64,000 bases of DNA from Aquibacillus koreensis (GCF_025154055.1 NZ_JAOALK010000007.1:1-64000); one strand, 5' to 3'; positions 9,488 to 18,852 are shown, numbered from the stretch's first letter. A program made the numbers and translations. The notes: generated by a model not told the origin, from the sequence alone.

Positions 9488-9769
9488 CTTTATCTATGAA
9501 ACAAAGATAACGGCTATTTCGTATCTACATTTAGAAAGTACCGAATTGCTTTAAAAAAATGACCAGTTAAATTTCTTTATAAAAATACAAGTATGTACCA
9601 CTTTCTAACCGGTTAATCATAATACCAATATGCTCTAATAATTGAAATCCGTTCTCTTAATTGTTAAAAGACTCACATTTGTTAGAGCTATCTCTTTAAT
9701 AAAATGGTATAATATATGTAACTTTAAAATGTAAGCGTTTTAATAAATATACATTATTATGAATAAATA

Positions 9770-9798
9770 TTGATTATCACTTTTGGATATGTTATGAT
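9770..9798 (+). promoter_or_regulatory. promoter of the putative small RNA
   Basis: -35 TTGATT (9770-9775), 17-bp spacer, -10 TATGAT (9793-9798). No open reading frame follows before the terminator at 9873-9906. Confidence 0.6.
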
Positions 9799-9804
9799 TA
9801 TTTT

Positions 9805-9906
9805 GAAAATTTTAAATTTTCAACTCATGCTTTTTTTGTCTTTTGACTTCCCTTCAAAGCATGAAGACTTGGCTTTTGCACACGCTGTGCAAAAGTCTTT
9901 TTTTTT
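9805..9906 (+). ncRNA. putative small RNA of about 100 nt
   Basis: A sigma-A-like promoter is followed by a stem CATGCTTT/AAAGCATG (9826-9833, 9856-9863) whose loop carries pyrimidine-rich GACTTCCCTTC, then a strong terminator stem CTTTTGCACA/TGTGCAAAAG (9873-9882, 9886-9895) with a T9 tract. The ygaE promoter lies further downstream, so this is its own transcription unit. The C-rich loop resembles the unpaired regulatory loops of Gram-positive sRNAs. I could not match it to a known RNA. Confidence 0.5.
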
Positions 9907-9978
9907 GGACAAATTATAACGAAAAATAATAATGACATGAATTATTCAACATTGTTGAAATATAATGTAAAGAAAGTT

Positions 9979-9987
9979 TGCTATAAT
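9979..9987 (+). promoter_or_regulatory. extended -10 promoter of ygaE
   Basis: TGCTATAAT (9979-9987) is a perfect extended -10. The roughly 120-nt leader that follows has no recognised element. Confidence 0.6.
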
Positions 9988-10113
9988 GATGAAGGTATTA
10001 GTTTGTTTCATAGTGAGATGAGGTATGATGTTTATAATTGGCCTTTCTGATCCTAAAAGGATGGACAAACCTTTGTCGTACCTATCACTTTATTATTTCA
10101 AGAGGATGATGTC

Positions 10114-11178
10114 ATGAAACTCGGCGCACGTATGCTTAAGACTGGGCTAGCTGTTGCAATCGCACTTTACGCAGCAACACTACTTGGTTTTCCATCCCCT
10201 GTATTTGCTGGTATCGCTGCAGTATTTGCAATTCAACCGTCCATCTACAGGTCATTTCAAACAATTATTGAACAAATCCAAGCAAATATTATTGGTGTCG
10301 GTACCGCGATGCTAATTGTATTTACATTAGGTAATGACCCTTTCGTAATTGGATTTACCACGATATTAGTCATTGGTATTTGTATGTATTTGAAGATGAC
10401 AGAAACGATTCCTTTAGCAATTGTTGCAGTCATCGCTGTCATGGATTCAACGCAAATGACATTTACCACATTTGCTTTGTTACGTTTCTCAGCTTTAACT
10501 TTAGGTATTTTTTCAGCATTCTTAGTGAACTTATTATTTTTACCACCTAAATATGAGACGAAGCTATTTCATAAGGTAGACCAAACGACATCCGATATAT
10601 TGCAATGGTTACGCGTAACAACTAGACATTTATCCGACTTTCCATCCTTAAAGGGAGAAATAACAAGAATTCAGGAAGATTTGAAAAAAATAGACCAAAT
10701 ATATTTGTTATTTTCAGAGGAACGCACGTATCTAAAGAAGAATCGCTTAATCAAAGCACGTAAATTAATCGTATTTCGCCAACTAATTGCTACTGCAAAT
10801 AAATCGTTTGATGTATTAAAAGCATTCCATCAATTAGATGAAAAAATAGAATCGATTCCAACGAAATTGCAAGCTGCACTGATTGAAGAGGTCGATAAAG
10901 TGATCCACTCCCATGAGCGACTCTTACTTAGTTCCATGGGGCGAATTAAAAAACAACAACAGGAATCGTTGCTAACGATTGCGGAACCTGATATCCCAAG
11001 AGTAGTGGAAGCATTAATCATCGACTATAAAGAAGATGATGATAATAGTCTCACATTCTTACCACTAGCTGCACAGCTAATGGAGTATCAACATGAGCTC
11101 GCTCACTTACAAGTTCTATTAAAAAGCTACCAACAATACCATGAAGATGAACATTTAGAATTCACAAAGAACGAATAA
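10114..11178 (+). CDS. ygaE: aromatic acid exporter family protein YgaE
   Basis: A 354-aa member of the ArAE/FUSC-like UPF0421 family. The first about 145 residues hold four to five membrane helices with the family sequence ...AVFAIQPSIYRSF; the rest is a cytosolic alpha-helical C-terminal domain. Transport of aromatic acids is inferred for the superfamily, not shown for this member. RBS AGAGGATG. The stop codon abuts a long palindrome at 11180. Confidence 0.85.
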   Translation: MKLGARMLKTGLAVAIALYAATLLGFPSPVFAGIAAVFAIQPSIYRSFQTIIEQIQANIIGVGTAMLIVFTLGNDPFVIGFTTILVIGICMYLKMTETIPLAIVAVIAVMDSTQMTFTTFALLRFSALTLGIFSAFLVNLLFLPPKYETKLFHKVDQTTSDILQWLRVTTRHLSDFPSLKGEITRIQEDLKKIDQIYLLFSEERTYLKKNRLIKARKLIVFRQLIATANKSFDVLKAFHQLDEKIESIPTKLQAALIEEVDKVIHSHERLLLSSMGRIKKQQQESLLTIAEPDIPRVVEALIIDYKEDDDNSLTFLPLAAQLMEYQHELAHLQVLLKSYQQYHEDEHLEFTKNE

Positions 11179-11179
11179 C

Positions 11180-11242
11180 GGAAACAAGGGGACGGTTCTT
11201 GTGTTCACAAATTGTGAACACAAGAACCGTCCCTCTGTTTCC
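11180..11242. repeat. long palindrome, GGGACGGTTCTT family, copy 3
   Basis: 31-bp arms with two mismatches (11180-11210, 11212-11242) around a 1-bp centre; arm starts GGAAACAAGGGGACGG. It begins 2 bp after the ygaE stop codon. Confidence 0.85.
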
Positions 11243-11313
11243 ACTAAGCAGGATATTCAACTATACACTAAGAAAAAAAAATAATCAAAATCATAATCAG
11301 GAGTTGTACACGC

Positions 11314-12219
11314 ATGGAAACTGAAACTCGCAGACAAGAATTATATGAGCTACTTGGTGAATTGCCATCACGATCACTACCAATATCATCACAAAAAATA
11401 GCAGAAAAAGCCCATACTCACTATGTGCTAGAAACATGGTTACTTGATTTAAATGGCGTCGATCTTGTTCCGGCATATTTTGTCCGTCCAATAAACCAGG
11501 AAGGCCCTTTTCCAACGATCATTTTTAATCATTCCCATGGCGGAAACTATGAGCTTGGTAAAGATGAGTTAATTAAAGGAAATACTTATCTCCAAGATCC
11601 TCCGTATGCAGAAGAGCTCGCAAAACAAGGATATGCAGTCCTATGTATTGACGCGTGGGGGTTTGGTAGTAGAAGAGGTAAAACAGAGGGTGAACTTTTT
11701 AAAGAGGCGCTTTGGTCTGGCGAAGTATTATGGGGGAAAATGGTTTATGATACGTTACGGGCTATTGATTACGTAACAGCACGAGATGATGTGGATCCGG
11801 ACCGGCTTGGAACAATGGGGATATCGATGGGAAGTGTCATGTCTTGGTGGATCGCAGCTTTGGACACAAGAATAAAAGTTTGCGTGGATCTATGTGGTTT
11901 AGTTGATTTCCATACATTAATAGAACAAAGAGGCCTTGATCATCACGGTATATACTTTTATGTTCCAAAATTAATCAAGCATTTTACCACAGCAGATATT
12001 AATCGACTAATTGCACCACGGCCGCATTTAAGCCTGAATGGCAATGACGATATGTTAACTCCTAGAAAAGGTTTAGATATTATTGACGAGGAGTTGAAAA
12101 CGGTGTACCTAGAGGAAGGTGTTTCTGAAGCGTGGAAACTTGTTCGATATAATATTGGTCATTTCGAAACAGCTGCAATGAGAAAACAGGTCATTGACTT
12201 TTTTAAGAAATGGTTTTGA
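11314..12219 (+). CDS. alpha/beta hydrolase, dienelactone hydrolase-like
   Basis: A 301-aa cytosolic hydrolase. The nucleophile elbow GISMGS, the acid loop GNDDMLTP and the C-terminal IGHFET give a Ser-Asp-His triad, and HSHGG near residue 71-75 is a likely oxyanion region. Similar proteins are annotated as acetyl-xylan esterase or dienelactone hydrolase-like; substrate unknown. It stands alone between a palindrome and cwlJ. Confidence 0.8.
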   Translation: METETRRQELYELLGELPSRSLPISSQKIAEKAHTHYVLETWLLDLNGVDLVPAYFVRPINQEGPFPTIIFNHSHGGNYELGKDELIKGNTYLQDPPYAEELAKQGYAVLCIDAWGFGSRRGKTEGELFKEALWSGEVLWGKMVYDTLRAIDYVTARDDVDPDRLGTMGISMGSVMSWWIAALDTRIKVCVDLCGLVDFHTLIEQRGLDHHGIYFYVPKLIKHFTTADINRLIAPRPHLSLNGNDDMLTPRKGLDIIDEELKTVYLEEGVSEAWKLVRYNIGHFETAAMRKQVIDFFKKWF

Positions 12220-12345
12220 TTTACTTGATTGATAACTTGTCCAATCCTTGATTAAAAAATTTCAGTTTGTCCACCACAGTAAATTTTCTCTGAGCCCACA
12301 TTTTTCTAGACACTTGTTAATACAATTCTTGTAGAGGTGATAAAA

Positions 12346-12786
12346 ATGGCAAGAGTAAAATATACCGATGCTGATGTTGATGTAATGGCAAGAATGATGA
12401 GAGCAGAAGCAGAAGGTGAAGGACGATTAGGAATGCTCATGGTTGGCAATGTCATTGTAAATCGACTAAAAGCGAATTGTCTTGATTTTAAAGATTTAAG
12501 ATCGATACGGGATGTGATTTTCCAAGTACAAGGTGGGAATTACTCTTTTGAGGCCGTTCAAAAAGGAAATGTTTTTTATAATCGAGCGAGAGAAGTAGAG
12601 AAAAAGTTAGCAAGAGAAACCTTAAAATTTTGGAGAGAACACCCTTCTAAGTATGCGCTCTGGTACTTTAATCCTTATGGTGAATGCCCTCCTACCTGGT
12701 ACAATCAACCATTCACAGGACAATATAAAGAGCATTGTTATTATGAACCGATTGCTGATACTTGCGAAGGCGCTTATCTTTGGTAA
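12346..12786 (+). CDS. cwlJ: spore cortex-lytic hydrolase CwlJ-like
   Basis: A 146-aa cell wall hydrolase of the SleB/CwlJ type (Hydrolase_2), active on the muramic-lactam cortex during germination. The catalytic Glu lies in RAEAEGEGRLG, and the family end GQYKEHCYYEP...CEGAYLW is present. The ATG at 12346 is preferred over a GTG nine bases earlier because of AGAGGTGAT. In B. subtilis cwlJ is next to gerQ; no gerQ is seen here. A TAATACAAT-like sequence upstream could be a sporulation sigma -10, which is weak evidence. Confidence 0.85.
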   Translation: MARVKYTDADVDVMARMMRAEAEGEGRLGMLMVGNVIVNRLKANCLDFKDLRSIRDVIFQVQGGNYSFEAVQKGNVFYNRAREVEKKLARETLKFWREHPSKYALWYFNPYGECPPTWYNQPFTGQYKEHCYYEPIADTCEGAYLW

Positions 12787-12788
12787 AG

Positions 12789-12812
12789 AAAACCCCACAT
12801 CGTGGGGTTTTT
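12789..12812. terminator. terminator between cwlJ and a convergent small gene
   Basis: AACCCCAC/GTGGGGTT stem with A- and T-rich flanks on both sides. Confidence 0.8.
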
Positions 12813-12997
12813 CATTTGTTATACCGCTTTTTATACAAATGAAACCCTAAGGTTGTTAATGAAATTAGGATAGCAATAGCTAGGATGATACCAAATGGAT
12901 CCCCAGTTACTTCTCCATTTCGAAATACATTTCCAATAACCATACCGAACATGACTCCAGCTATACCGAACAATAAAATCTTTAATCTGCGTTCCAT
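12812..12997 (-). CDS. small two-helix membrane protein
   Basis: A 61-aa protein starting at the ATG of 12997 (GGGGTGAT upstream). Two hydrophobic helices (about 7-22 and 33-52) with basic ends. No family recognised. Confidence 0.6.
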   Translation of the reverse strand: MERRLKILLFGIAGVMFGMVIGNVFRNGEVTGDPFGIILAIAILISLTTLGFHLYKKRYNK

Positions 12998-13049
12998 GTA
13001 ATCACCCCATCTTTTAAAAAAACGAAAATGCACCTATCTTCCAAATAAA

Positions 13050-13580
13050 CTATTGTATTCGTATATTAATCTCATCTCTATTTTCTTCTACTAAATCGTC
13101 CAACAACTTGTTTGCCTGTTCTGTAAATGCCTTATCGTCGGCTTCTCCTATCATTTCTTCTATATAGCCGACCACATAGAAACTAATTTCACGTGTTTTC
13201 TCGGTGTATTCCTTATAATACTCCTCCGGTTCCATTCCAAACTTGGCAGCTTGCGTATGTGCGAACTGACGAATATTCTTTGCTGTTTCAGAATTGTTAG
13301 CTTCTTCAGGATATACATTCGCGCCTTCTATTTCCTTCATCTCTTCAGAAACATCGAGGTCCATTTTCTTTGCTTCTTGAATGGCTAATGTTGCCTTAAT
13401 TGTACCATCAAGATTATCCAACGCTTTTTTGTCAGGATATAAAAATCGAAGTTCTCCAATCGTAATTTCCTCTCCTCTTACAATTGCAGCAACCTCTTCG
13501 TTTTCATAGTCAAAATCTTCATTACATCCTACTATAAAAATCAAGCCGGTGAGAAGTACACCCATGAACACTTTCTTCAT
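13050..13580 (-). CDS. lipoprotein with SurA_N-like region
   Basis: A 176-aa predicted lipoprotein: signal peptide ending LIFIVGC with the lipid-attachment Cys19. Residues about 30-160 resemble the helical SurA/PrsA N-terminal chaperone domain (VAAIVRGEEITIGELRFLYP), but no peptidyl-prolyl isomerase domain follows. Its ATG shares one base with the stop of the NUDIX gene (TAATG), so the pair is translationally coupled. Role in exported protein folding is inference. Confidence 0.65.
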   Translation of the reverse strand: MKKVFMGVLLTGLIFIVGCNEDFDYENEEVAAIVRGEEITIGELRFLYPDKKALDNLDGTIKATLAIQEAKKMDLDVSEEMKEIEGANVYPEEANNSETAKNIRQFAHTQAAKFGMEPEEYYKEYTEKTREISFYVVGYIEEMIGEADDKAFTEQANKLLDDLVEENRDEINIRIQ

Positions 13581-13963
13581 TAATCAGACCTCATTTCATT
13601 TGTTACATTTATATATATTTCTAGTATTGGCAATGTAACTTGATCCCACTTCTTATTGTCATCCAAAGAAACCCAAGATACCTCAAGAATATCGTCATTA
13701 TCTTTTAATTCTTTGTTCAGGAACATCTCTCCACCCACAATTTCTGCTATAAATGTAAACTTGTAACTATCGTTATAAAGTAATCTATTAATTTTCACTA
13801 TATATCCAGTTTCTTCATGTACTTCTCTTACACAAGCTTCCTCTGGAGACTCCCCCTCTTCAATACCTCCACCGGGAAAATTCCAAACAATTGCTCCTCG
13901 TTGAACAAATTGTCTAACCATTAACACTTTATTATTTTTCGTGACAATCGCTTGAGCAATCAT
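13580..13963 (-). CDS. NUDIX hydrolase
   Basis: A 127-aa MutT-type pyrophosphohydrolase. The Nudix box GGGIEEGESPEEACVREVHE continuing ETGY has all key residues. The ATG at 13963 (AGGGG upstream) is chosen over one 24 bases earlier. Substrate unknown. Coupled to the following lipoprotein gene. Confidence 0.85.
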   Translation of the reverse strand: MIAQAIVTKNNKVLMVRQFVQRGAIVWNFPGGGIEEGESPEEACVREVHEETGYIVKINRLLYNDSYKFTFIAEIVGGEMFLNKELKDNDDILEVSWVSLDDNKKWDQVTLPILEIYINVTNEMRSD

Positions 13964-14086
13964 ACATTTACCCCTATTCATGTTCATTTAATGTATTGTG
14001 ACATTCTAATAATTAACTATTATTTTAACATAATTATCCAGTTAACTGTTAAGTCAACTGCTTGTTTGATTATCACCTGAACCCTT

Positions 14087-14178
14087 TTGACAGTTCTATC
14101 CCCATTTAGTGAGTTCAACTGTCAATAACGAGACGCTTTTGACAGTTCCACCACCCATTTCGGGAGTTCAACTGTCAA
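14087..14178. repeat. inverted-arm array, TTGACAGTT family, 52-bp period
   Basis: TTGACAGTT at 14087 and 14139; its reverse complement AACTGTCAA at 14117 and 14170. Arms alternate with 30-31 and 22 bp offsets, period 52-53 bp. It lies upstream of the NUDIX gene and downstream of the ygaD terminator. Confidence 0.85.
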
Positions 14179-14213
14179 AACGTCACTTTCCACCAATACT
14201 ATCTGTCTTTTAA

Positions 14214-14257
14214 ACAAAAAAATAAGCAGTCCAATTGAAACATAAATTGGACTGCTT
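14214..14257 (-). terminator. ygaD terminator
   Basis: Minus strand: AAGCAGTCCAATT/AATTGGACTGCTT stem followed by a T-rich run. Confidence 0.85.
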
Positions 14258-14283
14258 AACGTCTCCACTCATATGATAAGTTT

Positions 14284-16089
14284 TTATTTTTGATCACCTA
14301 TAAAATAAGGCACTTCTTCTATGTTATCATCCAACTGTTGTACCTGAAATAGCTTGTAATAGTTCCCCTGCTTCTCCATCAACTGTTGGTGGGATCCTTG
14401 TTCTTTTACTTCTCCATTTTCAATTAGCACGATGCGATCTGCATGTGTAATGGTGGATAAGCGGTGCGCCACAATAAATGTCGTTCGATCTGACGCTAAT
14501 TTTTCTAACGCTTCTTGAATTAAGTGTTCACTCTCTAAATCAAGTGCTGATGTTGCCTCATCTAAAATTAACAACGGTGGATTTTTTAAGAATACCCGTG
14601 CAATCGCAACGCGTTGTTTTTGGCCACCAGACAATTTCACACCACGCTCACCAACCAGCGTGTCATAGTCGTTGGTAAGACCCATAATAAAGTCGTGTGC
14701 ATTCGCCGCTTTTGCAGCTTCAATCACTTCTTCATCGGTAGCGTCCGGTTTCCCCATTCGAATGTTCATCGCAATCGATTCACTAAACAAAATATTGTCC
14801 TGCAATACCATCCCAATTTTGTCACGAAGCGTTCGTGCTTGCATATCCCTTAGATCGGTGCCGTCGATTTTGATACTGCCACTTGTGACATCATAAAAGC
14901 GTGGAATCAAGCTAATGATCGTTGATTTTCCCCCACCACTCATACCTACTAAGGCGATCGTTTCGCCATGTTTTACTTTTAGTGAGATATCACGCAACAC
15001 CATTTCTTCGTCTTGTTCATATCGGAATGACACACGGTCGAACTCTACATCACCTTTCACATTCTTTAAAGGTTTGGCATCATCTCGATCTTTAATATCG
15101 TATTCTTCATCAATGAATTCATAGACACGGTCCATCGACGCAATCGATTGGACTAACGTTGTTGATGAACTAATTAACCTTCTTAACGGGCTGTAAACAC
15201 GATCCATATAACCAACAAAAGCAGCGATTGTACCGACAGTTAAGTTTGTAGTGATCGCTAAATATCCCGCAAATGCGACCACTAACAAAGGCGCCAAATC
15301 TGTAATGGTATTCATCACAGCAAACGTTTTTGCATTCCAAGACGTATGGTGGATTGCTTTATCAAGAAAGTTCTTATTTTGCACGTCAAATTGATCACGT
15401 TCATAATCTTCTAAAGCAAAACTTCTCGTAACAGGAATACCCTGAACACGTTCATGCAAGTGCCCTTGGACTTGTGCTAGTGCTTGGGAACGACTTTTGG
15501 TAAGCTGACGTAATCTTCCATAAAAGATCTTGACCGCAAAACCGTAAAGTGGAAATAAAGCAATAGACACGAGCGTTAACCAAACATTCATACTAAGCAT
15601 AATACCAATTGCAATTAAGATCGTGACCATGTCTAACCAAATGTTCATAAGCCCCGTCATAACAAAGTTTTTTGTTTGCTCCACGTCATGGATCACTCTT
15701 GATATAATCTCACCTGTTTTCGACCTTGAGTAAAAGCTCAGACTAAGTTTTTGAATATGATCAAAGAGTCGTTCACGAATGTCATACAAAATTTTGTTAC
15801 CCGTCCATTGTGCTAGATATTGGCGGTAATATTCAATCGGTGGGCGCAAAACGAGAAATAAAAGAAATGCTCCACCCATGAGCCAAAGTAATTGCGAGAT
15901 TTTCTCAGCGTTTGTTAATCCCTCGGCAATGACAATATCATCAATCACATATTTGACGATTAACGGCATTAATAAAGGAATACCAAATTTAAACACACCG
16001 ATTAATACTGTCAGGAGGATCTTCCATTTATATGGTTTAACAAATTCCATATACCTTTTTATACTATCCAAGTTATGCACCTCTTTCAT
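14284..16089 (-). CDS. ygaD: ABC transporter ATP-binding/permease protein YgaD
   Basis: A 601-aa half-transporter exporter: six-helix permease domain (about 1-310) fused to an ATPase with Walker [10 protein letters not shown], signature LSGGQKQR, Walker [12 protein letters not shown] and the H-loop VAHRLST. Works as a homodimer in lipid/multidrug-exporter fashion; the real substrate is unknown. Position beside ygaC matches B. subtilis. Confidence 0.9.
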   Translation of the reverse strand: MKEVHNLDSIKRYMEFVKPYKWKILLTVLIGVFKFGIPLLMPLIVKYVIDDIVIAEGLTNAEKISQLLWLMGGAFLLFLVLRPPIEYYRQYLAQWTGNKILYDIRERLFDHIQKLSLSFYSRSKTGEIISRVIHDVEQTKNFVMTGLMNIWLDMVTILIAIGIMLSMNVWLTLVSIALFPLYGFAVKIFYGRLRQLTKSRSQALAQVQGHLHERVQGIPVTRSFALEDYERDQFDVQNKNFLDKAIHHTSWNAKTFAVMNTITDLAPLLVVAFAGYLAITTNLTVGTIAAFVGYMDRVYSPLRRLISSSTTLVQSIASMDRVYEFIDEEYDIKDRDDAKPLKNVKGDVEFDRVSFRYEQDEEMVLRDISLKVKHGETIALVGMSGGGKSTIISLIPRFYDVTSGSIKIDGTDLRDMQARTLRDKIGMVLQDNILFSESIAMNIRMGKPDATDEEVIEAAKAANAHDFIMGLTNDYDTLVGERGVKLSGGQKQRVAIARVFLKNPPLLILDEATSALDLESEHLIQEALEKLASDRTTFIVAHRLSTITHADRIVLIENGEVKEQGSHQQLMEKQGNYYKLFQVQQLDDNIEEVPYFIGDQK

Positions 16090-16228
16090 TGGTGTCTGAA
16101 GCTCAGGCGTTCAAACCGCAGTGCTATATCTAATAGATTACGCTACTATTTTAAAAAAATTAATTTCAAGCCCTTCACATGGAAGACCGAAACTATATAG
16201 TACTCCATCAAAATGGACAATACAACAG

Positions 16229-16256
16229 AAAAACCTTGTCACATAACGAGACAAGG
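16229..16256 (-). terminator. ygaC terminator
   Basis: Minus strand: CCTTGTC/GACAAGG stem followed by TTTTT. Confidence 0.8.
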
Positions 16257-16282
16257 ATCTTATAGGCATGCTAAAACATGCA

Positions 16283-16813
16283 TTAGCGATAAGTTAGATA
16301 GCGTTCATACCATTGATCCACAAACTCAGGTGAGAAAGGACCTTTCCTTTGTCTAACCCATCGAATTAAATATTCAATATTATTTTTCAAAATACGATCT
16401 AATACCTTTGGATAATTCATTAACTGACTATGCAATTCATATTCATCTTCATCGAGGAGGGTATAGGTCATATCAGGAAATACTTTTACATCCAAATCAT
16501 AATCAATATACTTAATCGTACCTTCTTCAAAAACAAAAGGGGAGCTAATATTACAATAATAATAAATACCATCCGTACGTAACATCCCTATGATGTTAAA
16601 CCAATATTTAGAATGAAAATAACATATGGCTGGCTCTCTCGTGATCCAAGTACGTCCATCACTTTCGGTGACAAGTGCTTTATCGTTCGCAATGATGACA
16701 GTATCACTTGTCCCTTTTAAGACCATACTACTGTTCCAGACACGATGTAGCTGACCATTATGTTTATAGCTATGTATTTGAACGGATGTACCGGGTCTAG
16801 GTCCAGCCATCAT
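16283..16813 (-). CDS. ygaC: nucleoside tri- and diphosphatase YgaC (DUF402)
   Basis: A 176-aa protein of the UPF0374/DUF402 family with nucleoside tri-/diphosphatase activity in relatives. Conserved stretches [28 protein letters not shown] and [13 protein letters not shown] match B. subtilis YgaC closely. Two adjacent ATG codons follow AAGGAAG; the second may be used. Confidence 0.88.
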   Translation of the reverse strand: MMAGPRPGTSVQIHSYKHNGQLHRVWNSSMVLKGTSDTVIIANDKALVTESDGRTWITREPAICYFHSKYWFNIIGMLRTDGIYYYCNISSPFVFEEGTIKYIDYDLDVKVFPDMTYTLLDEDEYELHSQLMNYPKVLDRILKNNIEYLIRWVRQRKGPFSPEFVDQWYERYLTYR

Positions 16814-16947
16814 ATCTTCCTTTCTTTATTTCTTTCCATTGCTGCTATTTTGAGTTAGTTCTTATTATAACTTTAAATGTAGAGAATTGGAAATGAAAGG
16901 CCACTTATCGAAATAATGATGTGAATTTTGTGAGGATAAGCAAAAAT

Positions 16948-16981
16948 AAAGGAGCTCTCAACGTGTGAAGAGAGCTCCTTT
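16948..16981. terminator. sspE terminator
   Basis: AAAGGAGCTCTC/GAGAGCTCCTTT stem with A- and T-rich flanks, downstream of sspE on the minus strand. Confidence 0.85.
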
Positions 16982-17002
16982 TGATCTTCGGGGGTTAATG
17001 TT

Positions 17003-17179
17003 TTACTTCTTTTGTTGAGACTTTTGGTTTTGTTTTCTTACTTCTTGTGCGTTAGTCTCAGAAGCAAACTCAGTACCATATTGTCCTTGACCTTGTTGAG
17101 ACTGTTGGTTTTGTTGTCTCACTTCTTGTACGTTAGTACCTGCAACAGTTTGGTTAGCCTGTTTTTTGTTTTTAGCCAT
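17003..17179 (-). CDS. sspE: gamma-type small acid-soluble spore protein
   Basis: A 58-aa protein, MAKNKKQANQTVAGTNVQEV at the start, rich in Gln, Asn and Lys. It contains two copies of the gamma-SASP germination-protease site, TNVQEVRQQN and ASETNAQEVRKQN. Gamma-SASPs are amino-acid stores of the spore core, degraded by Gpr at outgrowth. Ideal RBS GGAGGTGAT. It lies next to ygaC and mutY as in B. subtilis. Confidence 0.93.
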   Translation of the reverse strand: MAKNKKQANQTVAGTNVQEVRQQNQQSQQGQGQYGTEFASETNAQEVRKQNQKSQQKK

Positions 17180-17351
17180 CTCATATCACCTCCGCAGAAA
17201 TTAATTTGTCCATGTTAATCAAAAGTTATCCTAAAAAAAATGAAAAATTGCATGAATATTTTTTAAGATCTTGTTGCTCTGCATAAACTGCAGCCCTAAG
17301 CTCAAAAATAGGATTAGTTATGAGATAAACATGAAAAAGGAGAATCATTCG

Positions 17352-17537
17352 ATGTATGACGGAAGGGATATGACAGAGTTATTAATGCTAGAAAAAAACG
17401 ATTGGGATAGCGGAGAACTAGAATATTTCCATCACTCTTTATCGCAAGTAGTCCCCTATTTAAATGCAGAAGGAACAACGATACTACGAGAAATAAATAA
17501 AGAGATCCAGAACCGAGGCGGCTTACAAAATATATAG
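17352..17537 (+). CDS. small conserved-looking protein next to sspE
   Basis: A 61-aa acidic protein starting at the ATG of 17352 (AAGGAG nine bases upstream), beginning MYDGRDMTEL. The GELEYFHHSL and NRGGL segments look conserved, and small proteins of this type occur in this neighbourhood in Bacillus, but I cannot name the family. Divergent from sspE. Confidence 0.6.
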   Translation: MYDGRDMTELLMLEKNDWDSGELEYFHHSLSQVVPYLNAEGTTILREINKEIQNRGGLQNI

Positions 17538-17565
17538 GTGAGACCGGCAATTTTGCTACTACTAT

Positions 17566-17611
17566 ACAATAAAAGAAAGCTGGGACAGGTTGGATATACC
17601 TGTCCCAGCTT
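17566..17611. terminator. terminator of mutY and the convergent small gene
   Basis: 14-bp stem AAGCTGGGACAGGT/ACCTGTCCCAGCTT (17577-17590, 17598-17611) with a T-rich tail on the minus strand. Confidence 0.85.
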
Positions 17612-17616
17612 CCTGC

Positions 17617-18699
17617 TTAAAGTGTGTTTCTTATTTTTTGGTGCGGAACAGGAAAAGGATAGTCAGTCAACTGCTTCACGGAAACAAATTCGGATCGTTC
17701 ATGCGCTTGTGTAGTTGCACTTACTGCTTTTGCTTTAAATACTTTCATTTCCCAAATAATATGAGAGAACACATGCTTCACCTGAAGAAGTTCTTCCCTT
17801 AGTTCGATCTCGATTCCAAATAGTTGCTCGATATAGGCAGCAGCATGTTCCAGATCAACACTTGCTAGTGGAATCATTGGAAACTGCCACATATTTGCAA
17901 GCAAACCCTTGGATGGTCGTTGCTCAATTAGAATTTCGCCCTGTTCATTTTCAATCACTAATGTTGCATATTGAATTGTTTTCTGTTTTTTTGCCTTCCC
18001 TTTTATCGGAAGCTCATCTTGCACACCTTCATGGAATGCTCTGCACGTTTTTTGAACAGGACAAAGCAGGCACGACGGAGATTTTGGTGTACAGATTAAA
18101 GCACCTAATTCCATCAAGCCTTGATTAAACGCAGAAGGGTTTTGTTTTGCGATCATGTCGTATATACATGCCTCAAACAATTTTCTCGTACTTTGTTTTG
18201 CAATGTCTTGATCCACTAATAACACCCGTGACAAAACACGCATCACATTTCCATCCACAGCTGGTTCAGGTTGACCAAATGCGATACTTAATATCGCTCC
18301 TTTTGTATAGGGGCCAACCCCTTTTAGGTCTCCTAAATCTTTTGGATTATCCGGAACTTCACCACCATAAGATGCTACAACTTCCTGAACTGCGTTTTGT
18401 AGGTTACGAGCTCGGGAATAGTACCCTAGGCCCTCCCAGGCTTTTAACACTTCTTGTTCAGGTGCATCGGCGAGGTCTTGTAACGTAGGGAACTTTTCAA
18501 GAAAATTATTAAAATACGGAATAACGGTATCGACTTTCGTCTGTTGAAGCATTATTTCTGAAACCCAAACTTTATAAGGGTCTTGGTCTAAACGCCAAGG
18601 CAAGTCTCGTTGACCAGACTCAAACCAGTCGATCAAGTCTTGTTGAAATGCGTCTATATTAAAATTATTTAACAAACTTTTAATTTCATTTTGTTTCAC
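17617..18699 (-). CDS. mutY: A/G-specific adenine DNA glycosylase MutY
   Basis: A 360-aa base-excision enzyme removing adenine opposite 8-oxoguanine. Catalytic Glu48 (VSEIMLQQT), HhH with Asp149 (VDGNVMR), a [4Fe-4S] cluster from Cys203, 210, 213 and 219 (CX6CX2CX5C), then a NUDIX-like C-terminal domain that reads 8-oxoG. GTG start with AAGGATG upstream. Equivalent to B. subtilis yfhQ/mutY. Confidence 0.95.
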   Translation of the reverse strand: MKQNEIKSLLNNFNIDAFQQDLIDWFESGQRDLPWRLDQDPYKVWVSEIMLQQTKVDTVIPYFNNFLEKFPTLQDLADAPEQEVLKAWEGLGYYSRARNLQNAVQEVVASYGGEVPDNPKDLGDLKGVGPYTKGAILSIAFGQPEPAVDGNVMRVLSRVLLVDQDIAKQSTRKLFEACIYDMIAKQNPSAFNQGLMELGALICTPKSPSCLLCPVQKTCRAFHEGVQDELPIKGKAKKQKTIQYATLVIENEQGEILIEQRPSKGLLANMWQFPMIPLASVDLEHAAAYIEQLFGIEIELREELLQVKHVFSHIIWEMKVFKAKAVSATTQAHERSEFVSVKQLTDYPFPVPHQKIRNTL

Positions 18700-18852
18700 T
18701 GTATTTCATCCTTCATGTACAATAATGAATAAATTAACAGAATTGGGTGTTTGACTCTTTTTAAATCACTTACGCATTGGTTATACTATTACTATTTACT
18801 AATTCATGGACAAAGACTTTCTATATACACCAATAAAGGAGGACTTTATTAG

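Noticed and set aside
9436-10113. Riboswitch controlling ygaE
   Set aside because: The structured segment ends in a terminator before the separate extended -10 promoter of ygaE, so it is more likely an independent RNA.
5722-11242. Insertion sequence
   Set aside because: The palindromes are not accompanied by a transposase gene or target duplications that I can see.
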